This document shows positions 1 through 10,600 of a stretch of DNA of 64,000 nt, one piece after another. The notes under the pieces were generated by a model. It was not told where the DNA came from and searched no databases. It worked only from the letters and a program-made list of their open reading frames with translations. The position numbers were made by a program, and so were the translations under genes. Where the stretch lies: the NCBI GenBank assembly GCA_015039315.1, contig WIDE01000059.1, positions 5,940 through 69,939 of the forward strand. The letters are read 5' to 3'. Positions within the stretch are counted from its first letter, which is position 1. Each line of letters begins with the position of its first letter. This DNA comes from Clavulina sp. PMI_390. Lineage: Eukaryota > Basidiomycota > Agaricomycetes > Cantharellales > Hydnaceae.

Positions 1-1030
1 CGATGTTGACCTGGAATGCGAGGTTGATCTGCTGAGGGGAGTGATAGGCCGATGCATGGTTGGAACAAACCCGGAAGTACGCGCTTTGGAGCGTGGAAGA
101 GGTGGTGCCTTCTTAAGAATAGAGTGATTGATATGGACATCGAACGCCGACTGAGCGGAGCCAGGGTTACAACATGATATGAATCAGCGACCCAGCGGGC
201 CAAACATCGAGACGGGAACTTACTTGAAGGGCGGAGGGAGGGGACCCTGCTCGGACCTGCGATATACGGGGCTGGCACGATATCATTATCCACATTCAGC
301 AGGAAATCAGAATAGGCTCGGCTGACTGCTGTCGCCGAAACAGGGTGCTCAATCTCCTCTACTCAAAGGAGTTCGATCTCCCGCTCAATCTCGTCGAGCG
401 CTCGTTCAAGGGTGAGCGGGCAGCTGTCAGGGTGTGCTTGACTGCGATCGGTCATTGCAACACCGCAGCGCGAGAGAACACTACACGCATCTCCGTGATG
501 GTGAACGGGATGGTGGTGGAGTTGGCCGTGGGCCCAACGTAAGGTAGATCGAGGTGATCGTGTGACCGAGCAATCGTGAGGTGGGCTGGATGTTGTCAAC
601 ACAGGATTCAGCGTGGGTGACCTTCTTGCCTAGGTAGGCTGAGACAGTCTCCTTCATCCTCGACAGGACAATAGCGGAGATCTCCTTGATAGTCTAAAGA
701 GATGCGCAGTCAAAAGTTGTATGGGTAGCTCGAAAGGGAAGGCAACCCACAGAAGTCTTCAGTTCATGTTTATGCCAGGCCTCGATGTTCGGATCCCTCC
801 CTAGCCGACGAGCTCGAAGGGCTAGTAATTCATCTCCTTCTGGAAACTCCCGACGCTGTAGTTATGACCGATGAGGCCCATAAGGAGGATCAAGTATGTT
901 AGTAGAGAGTGCGTGCACGAGGCAAGCATGAAAGGTCGAGACATACACTTGCCGTCGAAAAAGGCGGTTTCGACGTTGTACAACGTTCTTGGTGGCATCA
1001 CTGACAAGACGCTCCTCCTCGGTTAATCAA
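1..1030 (-). pseudogene. Decayed HSP70 (BiP/Kar2-like) gene, runs off the left edge
   Basis: Read on the minus strand, this stretch gives HSP70 blocks in the right order but in shifting frames. About 1026-951 reads TEEERLVSDATKN followed by a degraded FDGK (HSP70: TEERLVGDAAKN...FDAKRLIG). About 875-804 reads LIGHNYSVGSFQKEMNY-stop-PFEL (HSP70: LIGRKYDD.VQ.DMKHWPFKV); the invariant Trp codon TGG has become TAG at 824-822. About 802-752 reads PNIEAWHKHELKT, and 694-607 reads EISAIVLSRMKETVSAYLG and then KKVTHA, which is nearly intact. About 45-1 reads PQQINLAFQVNI, the PQINVTFDV block of the substrate-binding domain. Intron-like gaps separate some blocks, so this decayed from an intron-bearing gene and is not a retrocopy. 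The ATPase middle is missing or unreadable. HSP70 identity is secure; the BiP subtype is inferred from KKVTHA. Confidence 0.82.
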
Positions 1031-2806
1031 GCCCATAAGAGAGTGAGAGAGGGCTGTGGCCATTGGTAATGATATCAACGCGGCTGTTTTGTTGGATGCT
1101 ATTCGATATAAGTATAACCCAAGTATCAGCCTTCGTTCTCGGAGAGTCGTCGCACGACAGGCGAATACATTCAAAGAACCGCGAATAATAAAACATTTAT
1201 TCACTCAACGTATCATTAGGTGGTAACAGATAGTGAGGACGAGGAAGTCAAATTAGCAAAATGCGTTTCGCGCGTTGAATTTCTGCTGGTGCGCCACGTC
1301 GCCGCATGTCGCCATGTTAAGGACTACAGACTTGCCGAAGATCTAGAGAAAGTATACGTGAGTGCCGGAAGCATCAGAAGGATCGAAGAAAGCGTGCGTA
1401 CCAATATTGAGAATAGCGGTAAGTACAGCTCCCGGCTCGCCGGAGGAGAATCGAGTGTGTAAGGGAGGAAGGGCGAAAGATGCCAGCTCCACCACAACGA
1501 TCCCGCGATTAGAGGGTATATAAATAAGCTTTGAAGGGAGAAGTAGTCTAGGAGAAGGGCGGAGAGCTTTTGTTCAGGTGTTGGCTGCATGGTGTTGCGA
1601 TCGCAACGCAATCCTGGACAATGGTCACTCGCAGCGATTCGTAGGCCCGGGAGGACTCTTGCAAGATGCTGTGAGGCATTCATTCAGCCGAGTGTCATTT
1701 CAAGCCCAAATTCTGATAGCCAGGTCGTTATTCATACGTTGGTGGCTGAAGTTGTTCGAGGGTGTTCATCGGTGTCACGCGTGATGAAGTGCAATTTTGC
1801 AATCACCACCTAGCGCAGGCGCGAGTCTTCTCCTCAGTCGTGTCGAATCAGTATCGCTCAAGAACACTGCGATGCCTCATTGAATTTCGATCCCAGTTAT
1901 CACACCTATTGTCCCTTTCATCTTCCCATGAGTTGTCGATGACTTCACTGTCCTCCTTCGGAACTCTGGCACTGCGATCTTTTGATTCCTTTTCTTCGTG
2001 CCCAATTGGTTGAACGCGCTGACCGGATACTGTGAGTGATGTGGTGAAACCCCTTATCTCTCTCGCCGGTGAGTGTCTTGGTTCAAAGCACTCCTCATCA
2101 TCGACCCTCAGTTTTCCATGTTTGGTATTAATGATCAAAACTGAATTCTTTTTAGGTAGCCCATTCCGAGCAAGCCGCTGAACATCCATACTTCGCCCTC
2201 GGCGTCGTCTCTGCAACACTTGTGCTCCTCGGCTCTCCACCTCGGCTGCCCCTAACGTTGTCGCTCCTCATCTCCTCTCCTGATTCACATATGCGAACAC
2301 GATCGATCAGTAACATTGTGCGAAGCCGAGGGCGCTAAGTTCAGGCTAATAAGGCCTGTGGCTCCTGATAGCTGATCACTAAATTATATTTGCGAACTTG
2401 CCAAGGCGCGCAGCGTGCTAAGTCTTGGCCGGCCTTCATACCTTTCACATCGAAGCGAGACTAGCTACCATCTGCACCCGCCGTAGCACTCGCGTATCCT
2501 GTTGCTTCCTTTACTTGGCATCAATGACCGACGTCCAAAAGCCGTAACAACCGCAAGGCTCCAACGCTGGCAGTGCTCGCAAATGCATGATCCCATGTGG
2601 AGTCAGCGACTTCGCTGACAGCTCGCCTTCTTTTCCAAGAGCCTTGGCTACGTGCTTTGAGCTAAATCAATAATATCTGTGACTCGTGCGTCAATGTGCC
2701 AATTCTTGGCAATGATATACGCTTATCAACTCCGCTCTGTGTCGTGTGCATCGTTGATCACTCACTGGTTAGCACAGGAGCTAGATATCTGAAGTCCCCT
2801 AGGGCC
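1031..2806. other. Intergenic, no supported gene
   Basis: No recognisable protein family in any frame. One exon-like stretch on the plus strand, 1220-1418, is open, follows an AG and ends at a strong GTAAGT donor, but I can attach no flanking exons. The minus-strand ORFs at 1324-1683 and 1848-2240 overlap plus-strand ORFs and show no motif. The last 500 bases are the presumed promoter of the metalloprotease gene. Confidence 0.5.
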
Positions 2807-2813
2807 TATAAAT
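2807..2813 (+). promoter_or_regulatory. TATA box of the metalloprotease gene
   Basis: A TATAAAT heptamer lies 82 bases upstream of the metalloprotease ATG (2895), a distance that leaves room for a start site near 2840 and a short pyrimidine-containing leader. It is inferred from sequence and position only. Confidence 0.6.
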
Positions 2814-2894
2814 TTCCAGCCCACTGCTTGAAGTGCAGTCTCAGAGGTCATCTAGCCCCCGCTTCGTTCAGCTTCCTTGGTCATCTACTTCACC

Positions 2895-3952
2895 ATGCTC
2901 GCCCTCTACGTCGCCGCTGCCATTGCGCTTGGCTCTTCAGCCTTTGCCGTGCCGAGCAACTACAACAGCACCCTCAACGCGATTGTTCCCCGCCTATGCG
3001 GTACCGAGATATCAGAGGAGAAGCTGGTTGCTGCTGAGGCTCACTTTGCTCAGCACAAGGTCTTGCCACAACCTGCCGCCGCCGCTGCGGCCGTTTCGGT
3101 CTATTTCCATGTCATCTCTAAAGACAGCAGTACGTCTGACTACCCATACTCGGCGAAACATTCGATGCGCTTACGTATATTTGGAACATCTATTAAGCTG
3201 CTGCTGGTGGAAACATCCCTGATAGCCAAATCACTTCGCAGATCAGTGTCCTGAACTCGGAGTACTCCGGCTCAGGCTTCACCTTCACGCTTGCTGCAAC
3301 TGATCGCACCGTTAACGCCGACTGGTTCAACAACGCCGGCCCGAGCTCGTCCCAGCAAACCGCTATGAAGAAGGCCCTTCGCAAGGGTGGCGCTGCAGCG
3401 CTGAACCTGTACTCAGTTGGATTCACGAGCGGTTCAGGCGCAGGTCTCCTGGGATACTCTACCTTCCCATCGAGCTATTCTAGCGCTCCAACAGACGATG
3501 GCGTCGTCTTCCTCTTCTCATCCGTCCCCGGCGGAAGCACCACAAACTACAACGAAGGCAAGACCGTTACGCATGAGGTTGGCCGTAAGTACAAACACAT
3601 ATCTTTGTGTTTTATCTCTTTCCTCACGCATCGCTACCTCCACAGATTGGTTTGGTCTGTACCACACTTTCCAGGGTGGCTGCTCAGGCTCGGGCGACTA
3701 CGTGTCGGACACACCCGCCGAGGCCTCCGCCGCCTCTGGCTGCCCAACTGGCCGCGATACCTGCTCTTCAACTGGCGTTGACCCAATCCATAACTAGTGA
3801 GTATCTCACAGCGTACCCTACCCAAGCAACAGTCGCTGAGAACGGACTCGTACACTAGCATGGACTACTCCTACGACTCGTGCATGAATCAATTCACTGC
3901 GGGCCAGTTCACCCGCATGCAATCGCAGGTCGCCACTTACCGCGGTCTCTGA
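2895..3952 (+). CDS. Secreted M43-type (pappalysin/cytophagalysin-like) metalloprotease
   Basis: Predicted 288-residue secreted zinc endopeptidase of the fungal extracellular metalloprotease (MEP1-like) family. Exons: 2895-3129, 3198-3584, 3646-3796, 3859-3952. The three introns are 68, 61 and 62 bp, all GT..AG, and the joins restore both family signatures. The start is the ATG that gives a hydrophobic signal peptide (about residues 1-18) ending AFA. Residues 204-214 read HEVGHWFGLYH, the zinc-binding HExxHxxGxxH motif, and the second intron splits it just before the second His. YMDYSYDSC near 258-266 is the Met-turn and contributes a conserved Cys. Family members cleave extracellular proteins and are often expanded in plant-associated fungi; the substrate here is unknown. 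A TATA box precedes it. The gene looks intact although HSP70 relics flank it on both sides. Confidence 0.92.
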
Positions 3953-4236
3953 GCGTTTCGGCTGGGCGCGATTGGAAGCGAGCCGGTGGTCTGGTTATCG
4001 GCTTCGCCGACATGCTGTACTATCAATTGATGCCGCCTGTATCTTTACTTCTTGGTTCAATGTCAATGCTGATCTGATTCTAGCAATTGACAGCCAAGTT
4101 TGAGCTAGGGGTTTTGCCTTTAGGTTCTTCACTGTGACGTGATTGCTAAAACTGGGCTGAAACACAGATGGACACGTTCTAGAGAGCGAAAATACTGTCC
4201 GAATGAATGTCGAGGCTTGTGAGTCTCTCCTGTCAC

Positions 4237-4307
4237 AAGCTCTACAAGACCAAAACCGGCATCGACGTCTCCAATCAGTATGCTCTCGGCAAGCTGAAGC
4301 GCGAGAC
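4237..4307 (+). pseudogene. HSP70 (BiP-like) fragment
   Basis: The plus strand reads LYKTKTGIDVSNQYALGKLKRE, matching in part the HSP70 segment LYKKKTGTDVSKN.RALGKLKRE of the ATPase domain. An AG (4238-4239) precedes the block as if an exon began there. Downstream the frame stays open but the similarity stops, and it then runs antisense into the end of ATG13. This segment belongs to the middle of HSP70, the part not found in the relic at 1-1030, and it is in the opposite orientation. It is a fragment and not a working gene. Confidence 0.65.
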
Positions 4308-4471
4308 CGCACTTGAGGGAGATAAGAAAGCTTTATGCATCAATAGCCTCGCGATTAAGTGTCTAGATAAAGCACCAATGAAATTTCAAGACACTAATTG
4401 GCAGAAATCATGGTTGTACAACGTTATAGACAATGAAGATGGTGATGGTACAGTGTGCGATTGTCAGAGGG

Positions 4472-7400
4472 TTAAATACGCCGAGGCTGTTGAGCAAATG
4501 GAGCGCGAGCATTTGGATCCAGAGAAGGTCGAGTATCTGAACGACGCGAGCTGGGCGGAGGTTGTCGTGCACCATCATCTTCTCGATCAGTCAGGTCAAT
4601 ACGACCAACAATCTGTTCTCCTGAATCATAGCTCCGTCGACCTCCAGCAAACAGCGATGAAGAGGAAAGGTTACTCATGCGCCCCACAAGCCCACGCCCC
4701 CCTGGACTTTCACCTCCTGCCGAGAATATGTCCTCTTCGAGCAGAGGGCTCGTTCTGGCAGCCCCGATGATGCGAACACGATCGCTCGATGACCCGAGCG
4801 CGGATGCTTCTGACTCGGTGCGGGTCCGCCGAGCTCTCATGGCAGGCTCAAGACTGCCCATGCCTGCCCTGAAACTCTCGGTCATACGACGCAGCGTCTC
4901 ATCCACGTCCGCGCGAGAGGTGAGCACAGATGGGTAGCTAACCGTAGCGCTTCGTCGAGGCTCCTCAGAGTGGTAAGGTGATGCGTCTAGGGGTGAAGGC
5001 GGAGTGGAAGGAAGCTGGCGGAGAGGAGATCGAGGGGATGCTGGATTATTGAGTGACGGAAAGTTGTAAACACCCGGAGCATCATCGTGGCCACCTCGGA
5101 GTGGGGCCCGAGTGTCAATGAGGCGAACGAAAGCCGACAGTTCATCATCCTCGCTCTGCACACCCACGTTCTGAACGAGGAGGGGTGAAACAGTGAGTGG
5201 TGTTCATCAAAACAAAACGCCAATGGGAACTCACATCGTTGGAAGCATTTCTCATGTGGCGCATGCTGGGATCACGGCCCAATGATAAGGGAGTCCCGCG
5301 GTTTCCGAATGTGCTAGAGTACCTGGTTGTTGAAAGTTGCATGTTCCGCTGTTCAGGTGATGTTGTTGTAGCTGCCTCCAGAACCGAAATAGGGCGAGTG
5401 GCGCCACCTGGTGTAGAGAGACGAGGCTCGCGTAAGGAAGTTGTGCTAGGGTTAGCGCTATGTGTCGGAATGAAGGGACTTGGGCTGGGTGATGGAGCTG
5501 GATGCGGGAAGCTGGATGGCCCTCGGAAGGAGGCTGAAGAGGGTGACGACGCAACAGTCGCAGATTTGAACGGATGAATAGAGGTAATTGAGGGGCGTCG
5601 TCCGTGATTGGTAATCGAAGTTGAGATAGGAGCAGCCTAGAGAAAAGGAAAACACGAATGCCATCAGCGCACGAGTCGTGGGCACAAGGTCCGCAACAAA
5701 CTAGAAGCAAGCTTACGCTAACACTCGAACTTCCCAGCAAACTCTCCTTCCTTGTCCTCTCCAACGCACCACCGCCAGCGCTCCCAGAAGCGCTTGTTCG
5801 ACCGGACGAGTGACCTACAGCAAACGGAAGATCTGAAGGGTCTCTCCCACTCAAGAATCCAAACCTCGGACTCGAGTTGCCTCCTGAGGCAGACGTCCCT
5901 ACCAGATGGCCGCCGGTTCCCAAATGCGCGGGAAACTCGATGCTCTGGCTGGATACAGATCCAAGCGCAGAGATCCGTCTTGGGCGGGGTGAAGACGATA
6001 TGGAGCTGCTGGGTGATGGAGGGTTCGCTGCCGTCGACGAGAGCTGGTGCCGCATTGGCATCGAGATTGGAGCGGACCCAACATGGGGAGAAGGGCCGTG
6101 TTGGAGATCGAGAGGGGGGAGTGGGGAAGCCCGCACACGCTCAGACGATGGGAGAACGAATGGCGATTGTGGGAGAGGTGAACGCGAGCTTGATGGCGTC
6201 GAAGGGAACGACTCTCTTCTCGTGCGATCATGGTCTCGCGCAGTAGCCAGTGTAGGTGTAAAGTTGACGGGCTCACGTCTCGTGGACGTCAGGCCTGAAG
6301 CACCATTTGTGCTCGTGCGGGCTCGGTTCCCTCGTAGGTCTGCAAGTTGTTGGGAGAGAGGAGGGGAAGGAGTTTGAAGCTGCTGAGATAGCAAAGACTC
6401 GAGTGTGTCAAGGCTATAGTTGGCATGTGGTCTATAAACTGAATGTAGGGTGAAGGAACCAATAGGAGTAGCTAAAGGAGGAAATGCCGCGAATTCGGTC
6501 GTTAGGGACGCAGGGGGTTGTGATTGAGGACCATCTGGAAGACCCGAAATCAAAGTAAGCGGACGCAGACGTAAGAAATCGAAGGTATATCACGCGCACC
6601 AAAACCAACAATCATATCGTCAACTGTTTCAATTGGTCTCCCAACCGTGAGCTGCACCTCGATCGAGAGATTCGAGGACGACGCATTGCTACGGTTCCTC
6701 CGAAGCGTCCGACGGAGTTTCCATGAGGGCAGAGTTCGCAGGAGCGTGTAGAAGCTGCGGAACATGGAGATGGCTTGCTTGTAGACCTGGGCAGGTTCGA
6801 CTGCCCCTGACGATAGCATGCTCTCACCCGAATATGACAAAGTGTGGGTTTCGAGAAGAATGACGCGTGGGGTTGGGGTGATGCGTGTGACACGCGTGTC
6901 TGCCGCCATGGTGGCATCGTGCACGGGTGCTGACGGGGTGAAGCGGTGAACGAGGCCCCGGGCCACATTATGGCCATGAGGCGCACCGCCGCCCGTCTGT
7001 GTGCTGAGCGACGCCGGTACGACAAGGAGCACGTTGACGAAGAGAGTTGGGATTTGGTTGAGAGAAGAGGATCTTCGAAAGACTTCCAGCTCAGCCTTGA
7101 ACTGTTCTGCATAATCGGGAATCTCGATGTTGAACTAGATAGCGAAATAAGATTCGCGGAGTGAGTTGAATTGGAGGCTCATTCTCAATCAGTGGCACCA
7201 AAGGTGTATGAACAACACATCAGCCTCCGTCAGAGTCTGAGTTGGCACAGCCAGAAACTTTCATGGAAAGTGTTCGAAGGAAGAGTGACCTTGAGGCTGT
7301 GTTTTGCATGATGCGGGGGGTCTGGGATGAAGACCAAAGTGCAAAGACATGTAGGAAAGAGACGAGAGACATACCCATTTCTCGACCTTTATATCTCTAG

Positions 7401-7671
7401 GCTGTTGACGGTCATTCCTACCAGCGGAAGGACCGGCAGTGGAATTAGTCCTGCTCAGAGGTAATGAAGGGTCCTCTGAGTCATATGGGCTTGATGGTTG
7501 GGTCGAATAGGCGCTTGTGTATGACGAGCTGCGAGCATCGGTGACGACATTGACGACCTTGATAAATAGGCGGTGGACAAGCTGGTCGGCCTTCTGGCTC
7601 GATGAGGGGCTATTAGCAGGGGGGATAGAGCGCAAGGGCGGGTCGTTCGAGGGCGAGGCAGAGTAGGACAT
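4472..7671 (-). CDS. ATG13: Autophagy-related protein 13 (Atg13)
   Basis: Predicted 918-residue regulatory subunit of the Atg1 kinase complex, which starts autophagosome formation under TOR control. Exons (minus): 7671-7375, 7134-6594, 6534-5717, 5636-5235, 5170-4472. Introns are 240, 59, 80 and 64 bp. Residues about 26-280 form the HORMA domain: KADQLVHRLFIKVVNVVTDAR at the start, then IEIPDYAEQFKAEL, LFVNVLLVVP and the VILLETHTLSY strand, ending where the second intron removes a frame-breaking segment. FAAFPPLATPIGSFTLHSVYRPH follows, the conserved linker after the domain. The remaining 600 residues are Ser/Pro-rich and presumably disordered, as in Atg13 generally, where this region carries phosphorylation and Atg1/Atg17-binding sites. 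The first intron is unusually long for this locus. The gene ends close to an HSP70 scrap on the other strand. Confidence 0.92.
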
Positions 7672-10600
7672 CGGACACAGACTGACTCGTCGGAAGGTGG
7701 ATTAGGTCGCGAACATCGTCTATAGATGGTATATGGGAGGTGTGTGTTATTAACGCTGGGCTGGAAAGTAACGCGTCGTCGGACAGCAACGACGACGGAA
7801 GGGGTGACGACGGAGGGAGAGGGGCTATCACTGCCGCCGCGCGAGGCCTGCGCCGTGACAGTGTTGATGGGTGTTGACGTTGCGCGCTACGATTGCCCCG
7901 GAATCTCCGACGTATTGACCCATTTTGCTACATTGGCAATGCTTAATACCATATCTGATCTCTTCAACGCCCCTACAGATTGTCTTGCAGGGCGTCTGGG
8001 CCCCATAAACACCACCGTAGTGGGTCGACTTTGGTCGTCCCATCTCTGCATTGTTTGCCTCTAGCCGGCCTCGTGTCCAATCAACGCCCTGCCTTGTTCC
8101 TGTGACCATCGCAGCTACGTGCTGGGGTACGATCTCCTCTTTTACTGGGCCATCGCGACCTTGTGATCACCTGATTGGATCTTGATCGTCGGCGGTCGGC
8201 GGTTTTGCCAGCGAAAATCATGACACCCCTTAAGTTAAGGCTGAAGCTCCTCATTCTCTAAGATTTAGTAAAGAGCGCCTTCTCTGCCGCACCGCATGTG
8301 ATTGACTCGACCCAACGATTCGGATTGTCACCTTGTTCATGAAGCCCATACGAAGACCAACACCCACCAGACATACTCCCTCTCATCTCGTTCTCATTTG
8401 GGTACAGCAGCCGATCTTGCGGACTCAAGAGTTACCAGCCATTTCAGGAGGTCAATATCCAAGCTCGGTGCGTGCCAGAGCACGAGGTCCTATCAGACGT
8501 CCCTTTCTGTCAACAGATCTACTAATGACCTCCGTTAGATATTCGAGCTGAGAACGAACCTTGCCTGTCGAAATGAACTCCTCTTATTTCGTGGTATTCA
8601 ATTTGTTAGTCTATTTTGTTCTAGTTTTTTTTTATCATTGTTCAACTCTTTTCGCTCCTCCCTAACAGCTATCCCCAGAACCTCTCCAATATTTTACGGA
8701 TGGAAGCATCTGAACTGTTCTTATAACCCAACGTAAACCGTTATCACCAGATCCAAATGTATAAATGACCAGAATGGTGGTCAGTCACTTACAATAACCC
8801 ACCACCGTCATTACGGCCAACCCGCGATTCCATCTGGAGCTAGCTTGTTCCAGTTCCTCAAACGTGCACTCTCAATGTCTCGCCCCCAAACACTCATCTC
8901 AAGCGCCGCCCTACGAGTCGCGTCAACAGCAAAGGATTCGCTACTAGGAATCCGCCATCAGACCCTTGAGAGCTCTGAAAACAATGCAGTCGCTCCTTCG
9001 TCATCAAGCTGTTAGCGTGGTTCAGCATGCCTGGCTCAAAATGTCGAATAAATTCTTTATGCCTTCACTGTGGCTACTTTTGTTTGGCAATTAGAAGAGC
9101 TACGCGATACATCGTATGCAGACCAACAAGAAAGGGAGTGGATGCCAAACAGACGCGCTTTCTACGGCGATAGAGTCCAATAACAAGGTGTGTGTTTCTT
9201 CTTTCGAATGGCTTCTCAGGATGCTCACATTCACTTCCCCCCATGAGGACGACGGATGCTGGGACGGAACCAAAGTATGGTAGACTATTATACGGGTTGA
9301 CGTTCGCTTGGGTGCCTGCAATCCGATAAGTGGCACCGTTTCCTTCTCCCACTCATTCAGATAATGCTAATCCTGATGACGCCGTTCGTCCACCGTGTAT
9401 AGTCCCGCTTTCTCCCGAGTTTGAGTATCCCCTTCCGATCACTCGCGCTTCTCTGCATCAACCGCGTTTGGAACTCACGCGCCCCCTGTTTTACAGATCA
9501 CGCTGCTCAAGACGTAGGCAAACGGATCGGAGATCTCTGGAGATCACCAAAGCATTCAACTCCTCCGTCGCGGAACCTTATTCCTGATGTTGGGACCCTC
9601 AATGATGTTAGCCATACTAGCTCAGTGGAGAGCTTGATAGATCCAATACCGGTAATCTTAATGTCGTATGCACCGCATTACATCCACGTTGGGTCATGGT
9701 ACGGCAATCTAACGCAGAGGCCGTCTTGATTGCGTGCCAGATGCTCAACGTGATTCACCCGCAATCTAAATTGTCCAGTACATTAGATTGCGATAACGAT
9801 GAGCTACAACCCCGCAGCTAGGCTTCTTCTCTCGTTTTGGTCGTCAACTGATTGAAACAAGCCAACTTCATTGTTACCTTCCCGATGGAAATGCACTACA
9901 CAAATGCTCGATTTTCCATTTCATACGTCCTATCATCATTTTCACGACCATCTGCAAATCGCCATTGAGCATCTGCCAAAGCAGACGCCTGCACATTACG
10001 ATATCAATCCGGTCATCAAGCTTGCTACACCTCTGAAAACATCCTCGAGGTATACCTGCATGAAGAGCCTTGCGGTCAATCAGCGTTACCTCTCCCATTG
10101 TAAGTATGACCACAATGTCGTGTTGGTGAGTTTGATGTCATTATCTAGTTGCCAATTCTCAGTAACTCGGAACGATCTAATTTTCACCCTTGACACTTTT
10201 TCTTCGCCATCGCTCTTCCTTGTGGTAGCGCACCTTCTGATTCTTCCTATTCATTTATGAGCCGCCCCAGCTAATATGCTACTGGACCCTTGTCCTCGCC
10301 AGCCGTATATGTCGCTCCCCGTTCTCCCGGAGCCCGATAGGTCTTCCATTATCCCTGCCTTGATCCTGACCATCCCTGCGACGGTGAGCTACAACCCCAA
10401 ACGGGCCGAGCACCCCGGACTCGTTCAAGAGTGTCCAATGATCGCTTGATATGGTAATCGTCGAATTGTCACATTCACTGCATTGTTGCTTGCCAACCCT
10501 GCGTCCAGCTCGATCGGACATACGGCCCATCGGACAGGTGCCGAAATATCCATTCGGGGTCTCAGCTCAGGGGCATCGTCTTCACAAATGGGGATATGAT

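Noticed and set aside
363..602. 79-codon minus-strand ORF as a novel small gene
   Set aside because: It lies inside the decayed HSP70 copy and is out of frame with the readable blocks.
4207..4770. 187-codon plus-strand ORF as a gene
   Set aside because: Its second half is antisense to the last exon of ATG13, and its first part contains only an HSP70 scrap.
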